Of a DNA stretch of 64,000 bases, positions 1-7,884 are shown one piece after another. Each line of letters begins with the position of its first letter. Within the stretch, counting starts at the first letter, position 1. The stretch lies in NCBI GenBank assembly GCA_965230205.1, contig OZ245996.1, forward strand, positions 2,542,001 through 2,606,000, in the 5' to 3' direction. Origin of the DNA: CANLBN01 sp965230205 (GTDB taxonomy: Bacteria; Pseudomonadota; Gammaproteobacteria; Pseudomonadales; Cellvibrionaceae). The translations under genes and the position numbers were made by a program. The notes under the pieces were generated by a model that worked only from the letters and a program-made list of their open reading frames with translations, ran no database searches and was not told the origin of the DNA.

Positions 1-593
1 TTTTGCCACAAAGCCACCTGCACGCCGCTTTTGATTGCTATTAACGGCTTTTGTTGTTTGCTGATATCGGGGATAAGACCATGTATACCTTTTTCATAGC
101 GTGTTTGGTAAACGGTAGTCCATAGATTGTTAGTGGATTGGTAGCGTAGTTGTACTGCTGGTATGTTTAGGATAAGGCAGGGGCGCGCACCAGTTAATTT
201 TCCATCAATGGCAATTATTGATTGCGAGTCAGACAACATAAAGCCTAAGTAAGAAAATTTATCGGCTAGCTCCCAGATGGAGTTAGTATTATATTTTAAG
301 GATTTATAAGACAAGTGGTTGTCTACAATGTCGGCAAATATTTGTTCTGTCTTATCGGTACTTGGTGAAAAATTTAACAAGGCCAACCATATAAAACCAC
401 CTAAAAACAAGCAGCTGATAGCCGCTGACAAGTAGGTACGGCTTGATAGAAACCAAGAAGGTTGTGTCTTAGTTTTGCTTTTTTGAGATTCTGAGTATTC
501 GTCAGCCGCATGGTGAAAATACTCTAAGTCATCTGTCGATAACCTGATCTCTTTGTGCATGTTTTTTATTGCTGTCTTAATTGGCTTGTTCAT
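1..593 (-). CDS. Membrane anti-sigma factor partner of the ECF sigma (3' end off the window)
   Basis: Open frame running off the left edge, about 197 codons visible. The start at 593 follows an AAGAGG ribosome site and overlaps the sigma-factor stop by 17 bases; an in-frame ATG at 560 is the alternative. A single membrane segment lies at about residues 53-75 after a short charged cytoplasmic part. The visible periplasmic part has a pattern I associate with the C-terminal domain of membrane anti-sigma factors (a GARPCLIL stretch followed by VQLRY and a TVYQ strand). I infer that it holds the neighbouring ECF sigma factor inactive at the membrane until a signal arrives. The overlap suggests translational coupling. 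No zinc-finger HxxxCxxC motif is visible. Family assignment is tentative. Confidence 0.55.
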   Translation of the reverse strand, partial: MNKPIKTAIKNMHKEIRLSTDDLEYFHHAADEYSESQKSKTKTQPSWFLSSRTYLSAAISCLFLGGFIWLALLNFSPSTDKTEQIFADIVDNHLSYKSLKYNTNSIWELADKFSYLGFMLSDSQSIIAIDGKLTGARPCLILNIPAVQLRYQSTNNLWTTVYQTRYEKGIHGLIPDISKQQKPLIAIKSGVQVALWQ

Positions 594-1071
594 AAATGGC
601 CTCTTTTGACATGCTATTATTGAGTACTTTTTTACGAATGCGATGAATTCTGGATAGCAATGTCCCTCTGGATGTTTCGGTTAGGTGACTGATTTCATCA
701 ATGGTGTATTCTTCAACAGCCCATAAATATAATAATTCACGTTCTAGTGGCTTAAAGCCTTCCCATAATTGCTTTAACAGGTCTTGGCTGATAACGGTTG
801 ATTCAAGCGTCGTCAAGCTGATATCCACGCCATTGTCTTCAGGTCTATCTTCTGACATTAACCAGCGATCATCAAAACGTTTTTGATCAATAAATGTGTT
901 GCGCACACAGCGCAAAAAATACCCTTGTATGTTTTTAATATCGCTAGCCCCTCTCCCTAATAAGCTGACATAGGCAGTGTGTACTATATCCATTGCAACG
1001 TCATGGTCATTGGTTAGCGACATTGCATAGCGATAAGCTCGCTGGAGTTGGTCATCCGAAATACGTTGCAT
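577..1071 (-). CDS. ECF-family RNA polymerase sigma factor
   Basis: A 164-residue protein with the two-domain plan of extracytoplasmic-function sigma factors. Region 2 lies at about residues 9-70: a helix with DHDVAMDIVHTAYVSLL, then YFLRCVRNTFIDQKR as the 2.3/2.4-like stretch. Region 4 at about 107-150 has a helix-turn-helix with YTIDEISHLTETSRGTLLSRI. It should direct RNA polymerase core to a small regulon, presumably including its own operon. The next gene overlaps it and looks like a membrane anti-sigma factor. Family membership is clear; the signal and regulon are unknown. Length is usual for the family. Confidence 0.85.
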   Translation of the reverse strand: MQRISDDQLQRAYRYAMSLTNDHDVAMDIVHTAYVSLLGRGASDIKNIQGYFLRCVRNTFIDQKRFDDRWLMSEDRPEDNGVDISLTTLESTVISQDLLKQLWEGFKPLERELLYLWAVEEYTIDEISHLTETSRGTLLSRIHRIRKKVLNNSMSKEAIYEQAN

Positions 1072-1277
1072 TCATTACTTCCATTAGAAATTTTTCCACT
1101 TGGTAAAATGACGTCTTAAACAACCTTTTGATTGCACTAGTTCGCAAATTTTTACAGTAAATACATTAAGTCGCGATTAGCGGAAATCATAATCGGTATT
1201 CATACGTCTTCTCCATGCTGTGTATAGCAACTTTGTAAATTTTAATTTCAATAATCAATTTATATGATGGAGATAGT

Positions 1278-2198
1278 ATGAAATCTTTTTTTACCCGTAG
1301 TGAATGGCAACCAGAAGTGATGGCAATGGTGTTACGTATCGGTTTAGGTTTGGTCTTTGTGATAGGAGGGTGGAATAAGCTTTATCAATTGTTAAATCCA
1401 AATACTGTTGATGCAATAGTGAGCAGTTATATGGGGTCGTCAGGTTATATTAATCAGTTTTTTACGGACTATTTATTTTCAGAACCGCTTGGTTATATTT
1501 TAACCCCATGGTCGTTTTTAACGACACTCTCCGCTTTTGAATTGATCAGTGGTTTTATGCTGATTGCCGGCTTTTTGGTTCGTCCACTGTCGATTATTTG
1601 GGCATTGTTATTATGGAGCTTTATTGTCTCGCTACCCGTTGTGACAACGCCGGGGGTTGTTTCTGCTGAAAATACGTATAACTCGCCTGCGATGTTTGTA
1701 CAGATTAGGGATATCGCTTTATCCGGTTTATTTTTTCTACTCTATAATCTGGGCTCGGGCAGATATTGTTTGGACGAACGTATTGGCACGGGTAAAGTGA
1801 TAAGGTCAAATGCTACCCATACTCGCTGGAACGAGCTTGGCTTGTTGTTGAGAGTGTCTCTGGCATTACCATTTTTAATCGCTGGTTTTTTTCACGGCTT
1901 AGATAATATTCAAACCTTTAAGCTGCCAGCAGTTGTGGCCGTTGTATTGGGTGTTTTGATTTTGGCTGGTGTGCAAACACGCCTTATGGGAGCGGCCGTT
2001 GTTGTAGCGATGCTGCTATTTATTATGCAAAAAATTAATCTCGATAAGTCGTTGATTGCTAACCTTAATGGTTTCAAACGAGAGTTTGCACTTCTTGCAG
2101 CAGGGTTTGTACTCTTTCATGCGGGCGGTGGTAGCTACTATGCACCTAACAGTAAGGGTTTATTGGATAATCATAAATTCACTACAGCGAATACATAG
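1278..2198 (+). CDS. DoxX-family membrane protein with two DoxX-like units
   Basis: A 306-residue integral membrane protein. The first unit (residues about 12-165) opens with VLRIGLGLVFVIGGWNKL, typical of DoxX/DoxD-like proteins. A second, shorter unit (about 187-290) starts again with LLLRVSLALPFLIAGFFHG, so the protein looks like an internal duplication of the four-helix fold. DoxX relatives are linked to quinone-dependent thiosulfate oxidation or redox stress, but most are uncharacterised and I cannot assign a reaction. It is divergent from the ECF sigma gene across about 200 bp, so control by that sigma is possible but unproven. A strong terminator follows at 2247-2278. An AUG preceded by GATGGAGAT supports the start. 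Confidence 0.75.
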   Translation: MKSFFTRSEWQPEVMAMVLRIGLGLVFVIGGWNKLYQLLNPNTVDAIVSSYMGSSGYINQFFTDYLFSEPLGYILTPWSFLTTLSAFELISGFMLIAGFLVRPLSIIWALLLWSFIVSLPVVTTPGVVSAENTYNSPAMFVQIRDIALSGLFFLLYNLGSGRYCLDERIGTGKVIRSNATHTRWNELGLLLRVSLALPFLIAGFFHGLDNIQTFKLPAVVAVVLGVLILAGVQTRLMGAAVVVAMLLFIMQKINLDKSLIANLNGFKREFALLAAGFVLFHAGGGSYYAPNSKGLLDNHKFTTANT

Positions 2199-2246
2199 TA
2201 ATAAAGGAATAATAGAATTAAAGCTTGTCTTTATTGCTAAACTCGC

Positions 2247-2278
2247 CAAAATGGGCTCACTATAAGTGAGCCCATTTT
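2247..2278 (+). terminator. Intrinsic terminator after the doxX-like gene
   Basis: A perfect hairpin with arms AAATGGGCTCACT and AGTGAGCCCATTT around a three-base loop, followed by a T run. It overlaps the upstream end of the longest possible rlmA frame, which argues for the shorter rlmA start at 2287. Confidence 0.9.
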
Positions 2279-2286
2279 TATTGACT

Positions 2287-3138
2287 ATGTATATTTGCCC
2301 TGTCTGCCAGCTTCCCCTAACTGAATATTGCCCTGAAGGTACTGCCTTCCAAAACTCTCAACGCAAGCAAAACCCTTTACGCTGTGATAATGGGCATAGC
2401 TTTGATTGGCATAAAAAAGGCTATATTAATTTGTTGTTAGTTCAGAATAAGCGCACGAAGCAACCAGGTGATGATGCGTTGATGGTTGCAGGTAGGCGTT
2501 CATTTTTAGAAGCCGGATACTATCAAGCTTTTGCAGATAAATTAGCAGACATTGTCATAGGTATTGATGCCAAAACAGTACTGGATGCAGGATGCGGTGA
2601 AGGTTTTTATTTAAATCATTTACTACAGCGCCAGTCAACTCTATCTGCTTATGGTTTTGATATTAGTAAACCTGCTATTCAGTCAGCCGCTGGTCAATAC
2701 AAGCATATTGAATGGGCTGTGGCTTCCAGTGCGCGCTTACCCTATGGTGATCAATCCTTTGATGTGGTGATGAGTGTTTTCTCACGTGTTGAAGAGCAGG
2801 AATTTTCACGGGTGTTAAAGCCCGGTGGTTATGTATTATTTGCTGGCCCAGGTGCGCAGCATCTACTCGCCTTAAGGCAGCTTATTTATTCAGAAGTTAG
2901 AGCCTATCAGAGTGATAAGCACGAACGTTACTTTAATGATCAGTATAAATTAGTTGATAAAACTGAATTAAACGTGCCGCTCACAATTACTGGTAATGAG
3001 TATGTCCGGCATTTATTGAATATGACGCCTCATGGACAGAGAATTAATGCCGAGGCAGAGCAGCGTTTACAGCAGGTGGATGAACTAGTCGATGTCGCTG
3101 ATTTTCAAATATATTTATATAAAAAATTGGACCAATAA
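2287..3138 (+). CDS. rlmA: 23S rRNA (guanine-N1)-methyltransferase RlmA
   Basis: The N-terminus carries the zinc-binding motif of RlmA: CPVCQLPL near residue 4 and CDNGHSFD about 30 residues later. HKKGYINLL follows, and the S-adenosylmethionine site VLDAGCGEGFYL lies near residue 100. The family methylates N1 of G745 in 23S rRNA. The reading frame stays open upstream to 2266, but that start lies inside a terminator hairpin, and MYICPVC at 2287 matches the usual family start. No good ribosome site is visible ahead of it. The product is about 283 residues, close to E. coli RlmA. The ABC exporter starts 8 bases after its stop, so they may be cotranscribed. Confidence 0.9.
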   Translation: MYICPVCQLPLTEYCPEGTAFQNSQRKQNPLRCDNGHSFDWHKKGYINLLLVQNKRTKQPGDDALMVAGRRSFLEAGYYQAFADKLADIVIGIDAKTVLDAGCGEGFYLNHLLQRQSTLSAYGFDISKPAIQSAAGQYKHIEWAVASSARLPYGDQSFDVVMSVFSRVEEQEFSRVLKPGGYVLFAGPGAQHLLALRQLIYSEVRAYQSDKHERYFNDQYKLVDKTELNVPLTITGNEYVRHLLNMTPHGQRINAEAEQRLQQVDELVDVADFQIYLYKKLDQ

Positions 3139-3146
3139 CATACGGT

Positions 3147-4922
3147 ATGAATAAGTTTGCTACGAATAAATCTGGTCTTAGAATTTTAACGGGCCTTTGG
3201 CCGTTTCTAAAACCTTATCGTTGGGTTCTTATAGCTGCGGCGATTGCACTTATTTTTACTGCAGGACTTAGCCTGTCCTTAGGTCAGGCTGTTCGCTTAG
3301 TGGTTGATGATGGTTTTATTGCAGGGTCCTTAGAAAAATTAAACCAGACCTTATTACTCTTTTTTGTCGTTGTTATTTTAATGGCAGTGGGCACATTTAT
3401 TCGATTTTATTTAGTGACATGGATTGGTGAACGGGTGACGGCTGATATCCGTAAATCGGTATTTAATCACTTAATTACCTTAGAACCCAATTACTTTGAA
3501 ACGAATCGTTCTGGCGAACTAATGAGCCGGTTAACGACAGATACAACACTGCTTCAATCGATTATCGGTTCCAGCGTCAGTTTTGCCTTGCGCTCATTCT
3601 TGATGATGTTGGGTGGTTTAATTATGTTGTTGTTGACCAATGCCAAGCTAACAGTGGTTGTGTTTGGGGCTTTGCCTTTGGTGATGCTACCAGTGATGAT
3701 TTTTGGCAAACGTGTACGTAAATTATCGAGAGATAGCCAAGATAAGGTCGCAGATGTTGGAACTTATGCTGGTGAAATCCTTCAACAAATTAAAACAGTA
3801 CAAAGTTATACTCGGGAAAATAATGAGCGTTCCGCTTTTTCGGCAGAAGTTGAGCGAGCCTTTGATGTGGCTAAAAATCGTATCATCAATCGTGGTTTGT
3901 TGACGTCTTTAGTCATTTTATTTGCTTTTTCCGCAATGGGGGCGATGGTCTATATTGGCGCAAGTGATGTATTGAATGGCAATATGAGTGGTGGTGAACT
4001 CGCAGCATTTGTTTTTTATGCGATTATGGTTGCTGGAGGTGTTGCTGCTGTTTCAGAGGTGTTAGGCGAGCTGCAACGTGCGGCAGGAGCAACTGAGCGC
4101 TTATTGGAATTGCTGCAGGTCAGGCCAGAAATTAGCTCTCCAGAAATAAAAAAAGCGATGGAGATTAAAGCGCAAAGTCATATCCGTTTTAAAAATGTCA
4201 GCTTTTATTATCCAAGTCGCCCTGATGTATTAGCGCTTGATAATATCACTATTGATATTAAGCGTGGTGAAACGGTTGCACTTGTGGGTACTAGTGGCGC
4301 AGGCAAAAGTACAGTATTTGAGTTATTACAGCGTTTTTACGACCCTCAACAAGGAGAGGTATTATTAAACGAAGCACCATTAAAAGACTTGGATATTTCT
4401 GTTGCGCGTCAACAAATGGCGATGGTTCCGCAGCAACCAACACTATTTAGTGCCAATGTATTACACAATATAGGCTATGGAAAACCTGAGGCAGGTGAGC
4501 AAGAAATTATCGCTGCGGCAAAGGCCGCTCATGCCCATGATTTTGTCGAAAAATTACCAGAGCAGTATGCGAGTTTTTTAGGTGAGCGAGGCGTCCGTTT
4601 AAGTGGAGGGCAAAAGCAGCGTATTGTGATAGCTCGTGCCATTTTAAATGATCCTGAAATACTGTTATTGGATGAAGCAACCAGTGCCTTGGATGCTGAG
4701 AGTGAAAAATGGGTGCAAGAGGCATTGCAGTTGTTAATGAAAAATCGTACTACTCTTATTATTGCTCATCGCTTAGCGACGATTGTTCATGCAGATAGGA
4801 TTTTAGTGATGGAAAATGGTGAGATTATCGCCGAAGGTACGCATCAGCAATTGTTAGCATCTTCGACGCTTTATCAAAAACTGGCTGCTTTACAGTTTGG
4901 GCATCAAGATAAAGTTGTCTGA
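3147..4922 (+). CDS. MsbA-like ABC exporter (fused membrane and ATPase domains)
   Basis: A 591-residue half-transporter. Residues about 20-310 form the six-helix exporter domain, including the conserved ETNRSGELMSRLTTDT coupling segment. The ATPase domain (about 345-580) has Walker A GTSGAGKS, signature LSGGQKQR, Walker B ILLLDEATSALD and H-loop IIAHRLAT. It should function as a homodimer exporting a lipid or hydrophobic compound. It resembles uncharacterised MsbA/multidrug-type exporters found beside housekeeping genes. It is probably not the essential lipid A flippase MsbA itself, since no lpxK neighbour is present, but the sequence alone cannot settle this. Confidence 0.85.
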   Translation: MNKFATNKSGLRILTGLWPFLKPYRWVLIAAAIALIFTAGLSLSLGQAVRLVVDDGFIAGSLEKLNQTLLLFFVVVILMAVGTFIRFYLVTWIGERVTADIRKSVFNHLITLEPNYFETNRSGELMSRLTTDTTLLQSIIGSSVSFALRSFLMMLGGLIMLLLTNAKLTVVVFGALPLVMLPVMIFGKRVRKLSRDSQDKVADVGTYAGEILQQIKTVQSYTRENNERSAFSAEVERAFDVAKNRIINRGLLTSLVILFAFSAMGAMVYIGASDVLNGNMSGGELAAFVFYAIMVAGGVAAVSEVLGELQRAAGATERLLELLQVRPEISSPEIKKAMEIKAQSHIRFKNVSFYYPSRPDVLALDNITIDIKRGETVALVGTSGAGKSTVFELLQRFYDPQQGEVLLNEAPLKDLDISVARQQMAMVPQQPTLFSANVLHNIGYGKPEAGEQEIIAAAKAAHAHDFVEKLPEQYASFLGERGVRLSGGQKQRIVIARAILNDPEILLLDEATSALDAESEKWVQEALQLLMKNRTTLIIAHRLATIVHADRILVMENGEIIAEGTHQQLLASSTLYQKLAALQFGHQDKVV

Positions 4923-4935
4923 ATTTTAAGGGTTA

Positions 4936-5202
4936 TTATTCGGTTTCATCTAAAAAACTAAATGATAAAAAAGTTGTGCCGATGAATAAGCTAATCGCCA
5001 ATGGTGGGGAAGGGAATATAATGGTGATTAACCCAGAACCTATCCAGAAAAACTTTACTATGCCTTTCTTTTTGGAATATTGTTTTGTATAACGGCGATA
5101 ATGCCAATGCTCTGAATCCACAATAAATTCTTGCCTGAAAATATGTGACAATAAATAGTGTTGCCAAAGCTGTAAATAGAAATGAATAAACGCTGATAGC
5201 AC
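4936..5202 (-). CDS. Small hypothetical membrane protein
   Basis: An 88-residue frame, convergent with the ABC exporter across 13 bases. The N-terminal half is aromatic- and histidine-rich (FYLQLWQHYLLSHIF, then EHWHYRRYTKQYSKKK). The C-terminal half is one or two hydrophobic segments with a PSPPL break. I recognise no family. Composition and clean placement between neighbours suggest a real gene, but no independent support is visible. Confidence 0.45.
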   Translation of the reverse strand: MLSAFIHFYLQLWQHYLLSHIFRQEFIVDSEHWHYRRYTKQYSKKKGIVKFFWIGSGLITIIFPSPPLAISLFIGTTFLSFSFLDETE

Positions 5203-5315
5203 AATATATTCTCTAAACTCTTTAACTTTGAGTATAGAGATAAATGCTTTGTTATGATGCTATCTTTGGCTCTTTTTTAGATTGAATAAGACTAACAATA
5301 ATAACTGTTAATGCT

Positions 5316-5771
5316 TTACTCTTTTACTAACCTCAGTTCAGTTTGACTCCACTGGTCATGTAGGCAGTATTTGTTATCGTTAAAAAAAGCAGTAAAAAAG
5401 CACAACCATCCAATTGGTGCCAAGAAAAACCTCAATATGCACTGTAAGAGAGCAGGCGGGCCGCCTTGTATCGTCGTGATTTGCATTTTCCAGGCTCGCA
5501 TACCCGTGGTTTGCCCACCCTTCATCCAAAAATAACAAAAGAAACCCACGATGGAAAACAGCCAGCCTAATTGAAATATCAAGCCAGTCGCTCTATCGCT
5601 ATCCATCAGGAAAAGTAGCTTTGCGATACCAGTATAAAGTAGCCCATAGGCGATGCTGACAGCCATCAGGAGTAAGCAGTCATAATTAATGGCAGCAAAG
5701 CGACGCAGAAGGGATGGGTATTGGGTCAAGGTTTTTGTTTCAGGCACGTTCTTATCTCTAGTTAAGAGCAT
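5316..5771 (-). CDS. RDD-family membrane protein
   Basis: A 151-residue protein with the RDD-family layout. LLRRFAAINYDCLLLMAV near residue 22 carries the RDD-type R...D signature in a membrane helix. It is followed by two more hydrophobic segments and the conserved GMRAWKMQI loop. Three or four membrane helices are predicted by eye. RDD proteins are mostly uncharacterised; some are proposed sodium/proton exchangers. It is monocistronic, and its start lies in the gap before the acetyltransferase-like gene. Confidence 0.8.
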   Translation of the reverse strand: MLLTRDKNVPETKTLTQYPSLLRRFAAINYDCLLLMAVSIAYGLLYTGIAKLLFLMDSDRATGLIFQLGWLFSIVGFFCYFWMKGGQTTGMRAWKMQITTIQGGPPALLQCILRFFLAPIGWLCFFTAFFNDNKYCLHDQWSQTELRLVKE

Positions 5772-6061
5772 ATTATATCAAAGAAGAGAAGTCTGTTAAT
5801 TGATATTCGCTTTGTTGGGGCAATTCAAGCTAACCCCGTTCATGTGGGGAGCGGTTAGTCAAAGAGCTATCTAACCAGAAATTCATGCCGTTGTTCTTAA
5901 AGCTCTGCCCTAAAAGCAACATTTAGTCTATTCCGTCATCTGTTTTAACATGAGGGAAAATACTTAAAAAAACAGTGGTTTTTTGTGTGGCTGAACTATG
6001 TTTTTTAATTTTCATTGTGCTACGTTACTTCTGCTAATGACTTAATAATCAGGGATTTGTT

Positions 6062-6577
6062 ATGCCTTTACCATCAAGAATAGATGCTGAGCAACGCTAC
6101 GATAAAATTAGGTCACTTGCTTTAGAAACTGCTCAAATCACTGCTGACAATAAATTTAAGCTAACAAAAATTAATGTTGAAGCTTTGGAGGAGGCTTTAT
6201 CATGGGAAAACTCTACTGAAAGGAAGTACCATTGGGACTGGAAGCAAAATTATAGCCACTATCTCATGAACTACCCAAAACGCTTCGAAGTTGCTTTGTG
6301 GGAGAATGATATACTTGCTGCTATTTCTTTAGGTAGGCCAACTTATAACGCTACGGGCTTGCGCCTTGATATAGTGGAAGCAATGCCTAGAGATATGGGG
6401 GATAGATCTACTATATTTGAAGAAATTATTATAGCTTATGAGATATATGCTCAAATGATTAATGCAAATCATATTAGAATTATGAATCCAGTGAATGATG
6501 CTGTAAAAAGCTACTATGAAAAGTATGGATATAGTTATGTGCCCAAAGGTGACTATCTTATGAGAGACATAATCTAA
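6062..6577 (+). CDS. Putative GNAT-like acetyltransferase of a three-gene cluster
   Basis: A 171-residue protein whose C-terminal half looks like an N-acetyltransferase fold. There is an AISLGRP strand, a helix with EEIIIAYEIYAQM, and the terminal NDAVKSYYEKYGY motif where GNAT enzymes place the catalytic or acyl-CoA tyrosine. The N-terminal third has no recognisable motif. The next gene starts on its stop codon (ATGA-type overlap) and a third tiny gene overlaps that one, so the three are a translationally coupled unit. The coding is more A/T-rich than the flanking housekeeping genes, which suggests acquisition. Substrate is unknown; a modification enzyme or a GNAT-type toxin are both possible. 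Confidence 0.6.
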   Translation: MPLPSRIDAEQRYDKIRSLALETAQITADNKFKLTKINVEALEEALSWENSTERKYHWDWKQNYSHYLMNYPKRFEVALWENDILAAISLGRPTYNATGLRLDIVEAMPRDMGDRSTIFEEIIIAYEIYAQMINANHIRIMNPVNDAVKSYYEKYGYSYVPKGDYLMRDII

Positions 6578-6774
6578 TGACTGATAATATTAAACGGCTT
6601 GCAGAAGCTAAACAAAAAAAAGGCTGGACGCAAAAAGAAATTGAAGAGTCTGCTAAACGTAGAAGGCGGCAACTTAAAGATATTTCAGAAAATATAGAAG
6701 AGCCTGACTATCTGGCCTCTGGTACTCAAAAATCTATTGAGGAAATTTGCGACGATGAAAAAGACGATAAGTAA
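6577..6774 (+). CDS. Small charged protein, middle gene of the acetyltransferase cluster
   Basis: A 65-residue frame starting on the last base of the preceding acetyltransferase-like gene and overlapping the next small gene by 20 bases. It begins with IKRLAEAKQKKGWTQKEIEE, a helical and basic stretch reminiscent of the first helices of an XRE-type HTH but too short to be a full domain. It then has a run of five basic residues (KRRRR) and an acidic tail. I cannot assign a function. The tight overlaps suggest it works with its neighbours, perhaps as a regulator or antitoxin-like partner; that is inference only. Confidence 0.5.
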   Translation: MTDNIKRLAEAKQKKGWTQKEIEESAKRRRRQLKDISENIEEPDYLASGTQKSIEEICDDEKDDK

Positions 6775-6910
6775 ACCCCTACTGAAGTATGAAAAGCATT
6801 TACTTCCACTTGAGGGAGAAGTGCCTTTAAAAGATGCTAGATTTAAAGCATATTCCTATGGAGCTAGAATTAAAGAACGTTTAAAAAGCAATGGGGCGAA
6901 ACTTAAATAA
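6755..6910 (+). CDS. 51-residue basic protein, last gene of the acetyltransferase cluster
   Basis: A short frame, 51 codons, overlapping the previous gene by 20 bases and ending in TAA at 6908. The product is strongly basic and lysine-rich, with LLPLEGEVPLKDARFKAYS in the middle and KERLKSNGAKLK at the end. No family is recognised. Reality is supported only by the overlap arrangement with two upstream frames and by a protein-like composition. Confidence 0.4.
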   Translation: MKKTISKPLLKYEKHLLPLEGEVPLKDARFKAYSYGARIKERLKSNGAKLK

Positions 6911-6983
6911 AAATGTCAAAGCGTATTCAACATTTTTTATTCTCATCATTGAGTGTGGGTGCTAGATTTCTCTCGCGGCATAC

Positions 6984-7490
6984 TCAGAAAGAGTATCGGA
7001 AATGTGCTTCAGCTTCTTTTTCTGTAACACGTATTTCGTAACGTGCTTTACCTAAACGGCTTTTACCCACAATTTCTTGCTTTGCTGCATTTAAATACAC
7101 GCGGTGTTTTGAACGTCTGCTTTCTGCACTAAACAATGTTACTTTAAATTTTTCACTTAAACGACGAAGTAGTTTCTTTGTATTAGACTTGGCAATTTTT
7201 TTATTGGATTTCGAAAAGCCGTGCTCATTAACTTTCACATCAGGTGTCGTTAAGGCATAGCTAGGGCTATTGAAGTGGGTGGAAAATTCGCCCGTTGAGT
7301 AGTAGATGCCATCATCCGGTTGTGGATTTTTGGGCGCTTCTTGTTGTAACCAAAGGTGTATATCATCGTCAGGCAAGGTATCAGCGTGAGCATTGATACT
7401 GAATGCAGTTAGTAGTGATAAGGCTACAGTGAGTAATCGATAAATCCACTGCGAGCAATGAGCGATACTTTTTGTAAAAGTCCTAATCAT
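6984..7490 (-). CDS. Exported hypothetical protein
   Basis: A 168-residue protein with a signal peptide. The basic start MIRTFTKS is followed by a hydrophobic core LLTVALSLLTAFSI and a likely cleavage after NAHA (about residue 36). The mature part is hydrophilic and lysine-rich. It ends RYEIRVTEKEAEAHFRYSF, where the alternating pattern and terminal phenylalanine hint at an envelope beta-strand. The start is fixed by a strong AAGGAGG ribosome site 7 bases upstream. No family is recognised. It is probably monocistronic. Confidence 0.6.
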   Translation of the reverse strand: MIRTFTKSIAHCSQWIYRLLTVALSLLTAFSINAHADTLPDDDIHLWLQQEAPKNPQPDDGIYYSTGEFSTHFNSPSYALTTPDVKVNEHGFSKSNKKIAKSNTKKLLRRLSEKFKVTLFSAESRRSKHRVYLNAAKQEIVGKSRLGKARYEIRVTEKEAEAHFRYSF

Positions 7491-7683
7491 CGTACAACCT
7501 CCTTAATGCTTTTACCTAGTGCTTTTGGCTCAGGTTTACATCGATGATTTACTATATTCAGTATAGATCCTCTTGTCAGTAGTTGATTTAGACGAAATAG
7601 CTATGAAGGGAGTGAAAAGATCATATATTTCAATGACATAGAAATGTGATGTTGCTGTAGGCCTGACTCTATAGCAACTCCAA

Positions 7684-7701
7684 AGTAAGTAAATACTTAC
7701 A
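7684..7701. promoter_or_regulatory. TyrR-box-like dyad upstream of the aminotransferase
   Basis: The dyad AGTAAG-TAAATA-CTTACA matches the TyrR box (TGTAAA-N6-TTTACA) at 9 of 12 arm positions, including the near-invariant G and C. It sits about 180 bases before an aromatic-type aminotransferase gene, which fits TyrR control as known for E. coli tyrB. This is inference from pattern only. The rest of the 394-bp gap (7491-7884) is AT-rich with no other clear signal. Confidence 0.35.
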
Positions 7702-7884
7702 TTTGAGCTTGTTTTAATGTGACATAATTCCGTTTTATATTTCTAATAGCTATATTTTTATTTTTTTTATAACAAAAAAGTTTGATGGTTTTTAGCCATT
7801 ACAACAATGAACATCCATGGTAGTGAGTATCAAATATCCGTATAATTGCCCGCTTGCCCTCCATTTTTAACGGATTTGCCTCTC

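Noticed and set aside
2266..2286. Upstream start for rlmA at 2266
   Set aside because: It lies inside a strong terminator hairpin, and the family starts at the zinc motif just after 2287.
3147..4922. Essential lipid A flippase msbA
   Set aside because: No lpxK or related gene is adjacent; the call is kept at the general exporter level.
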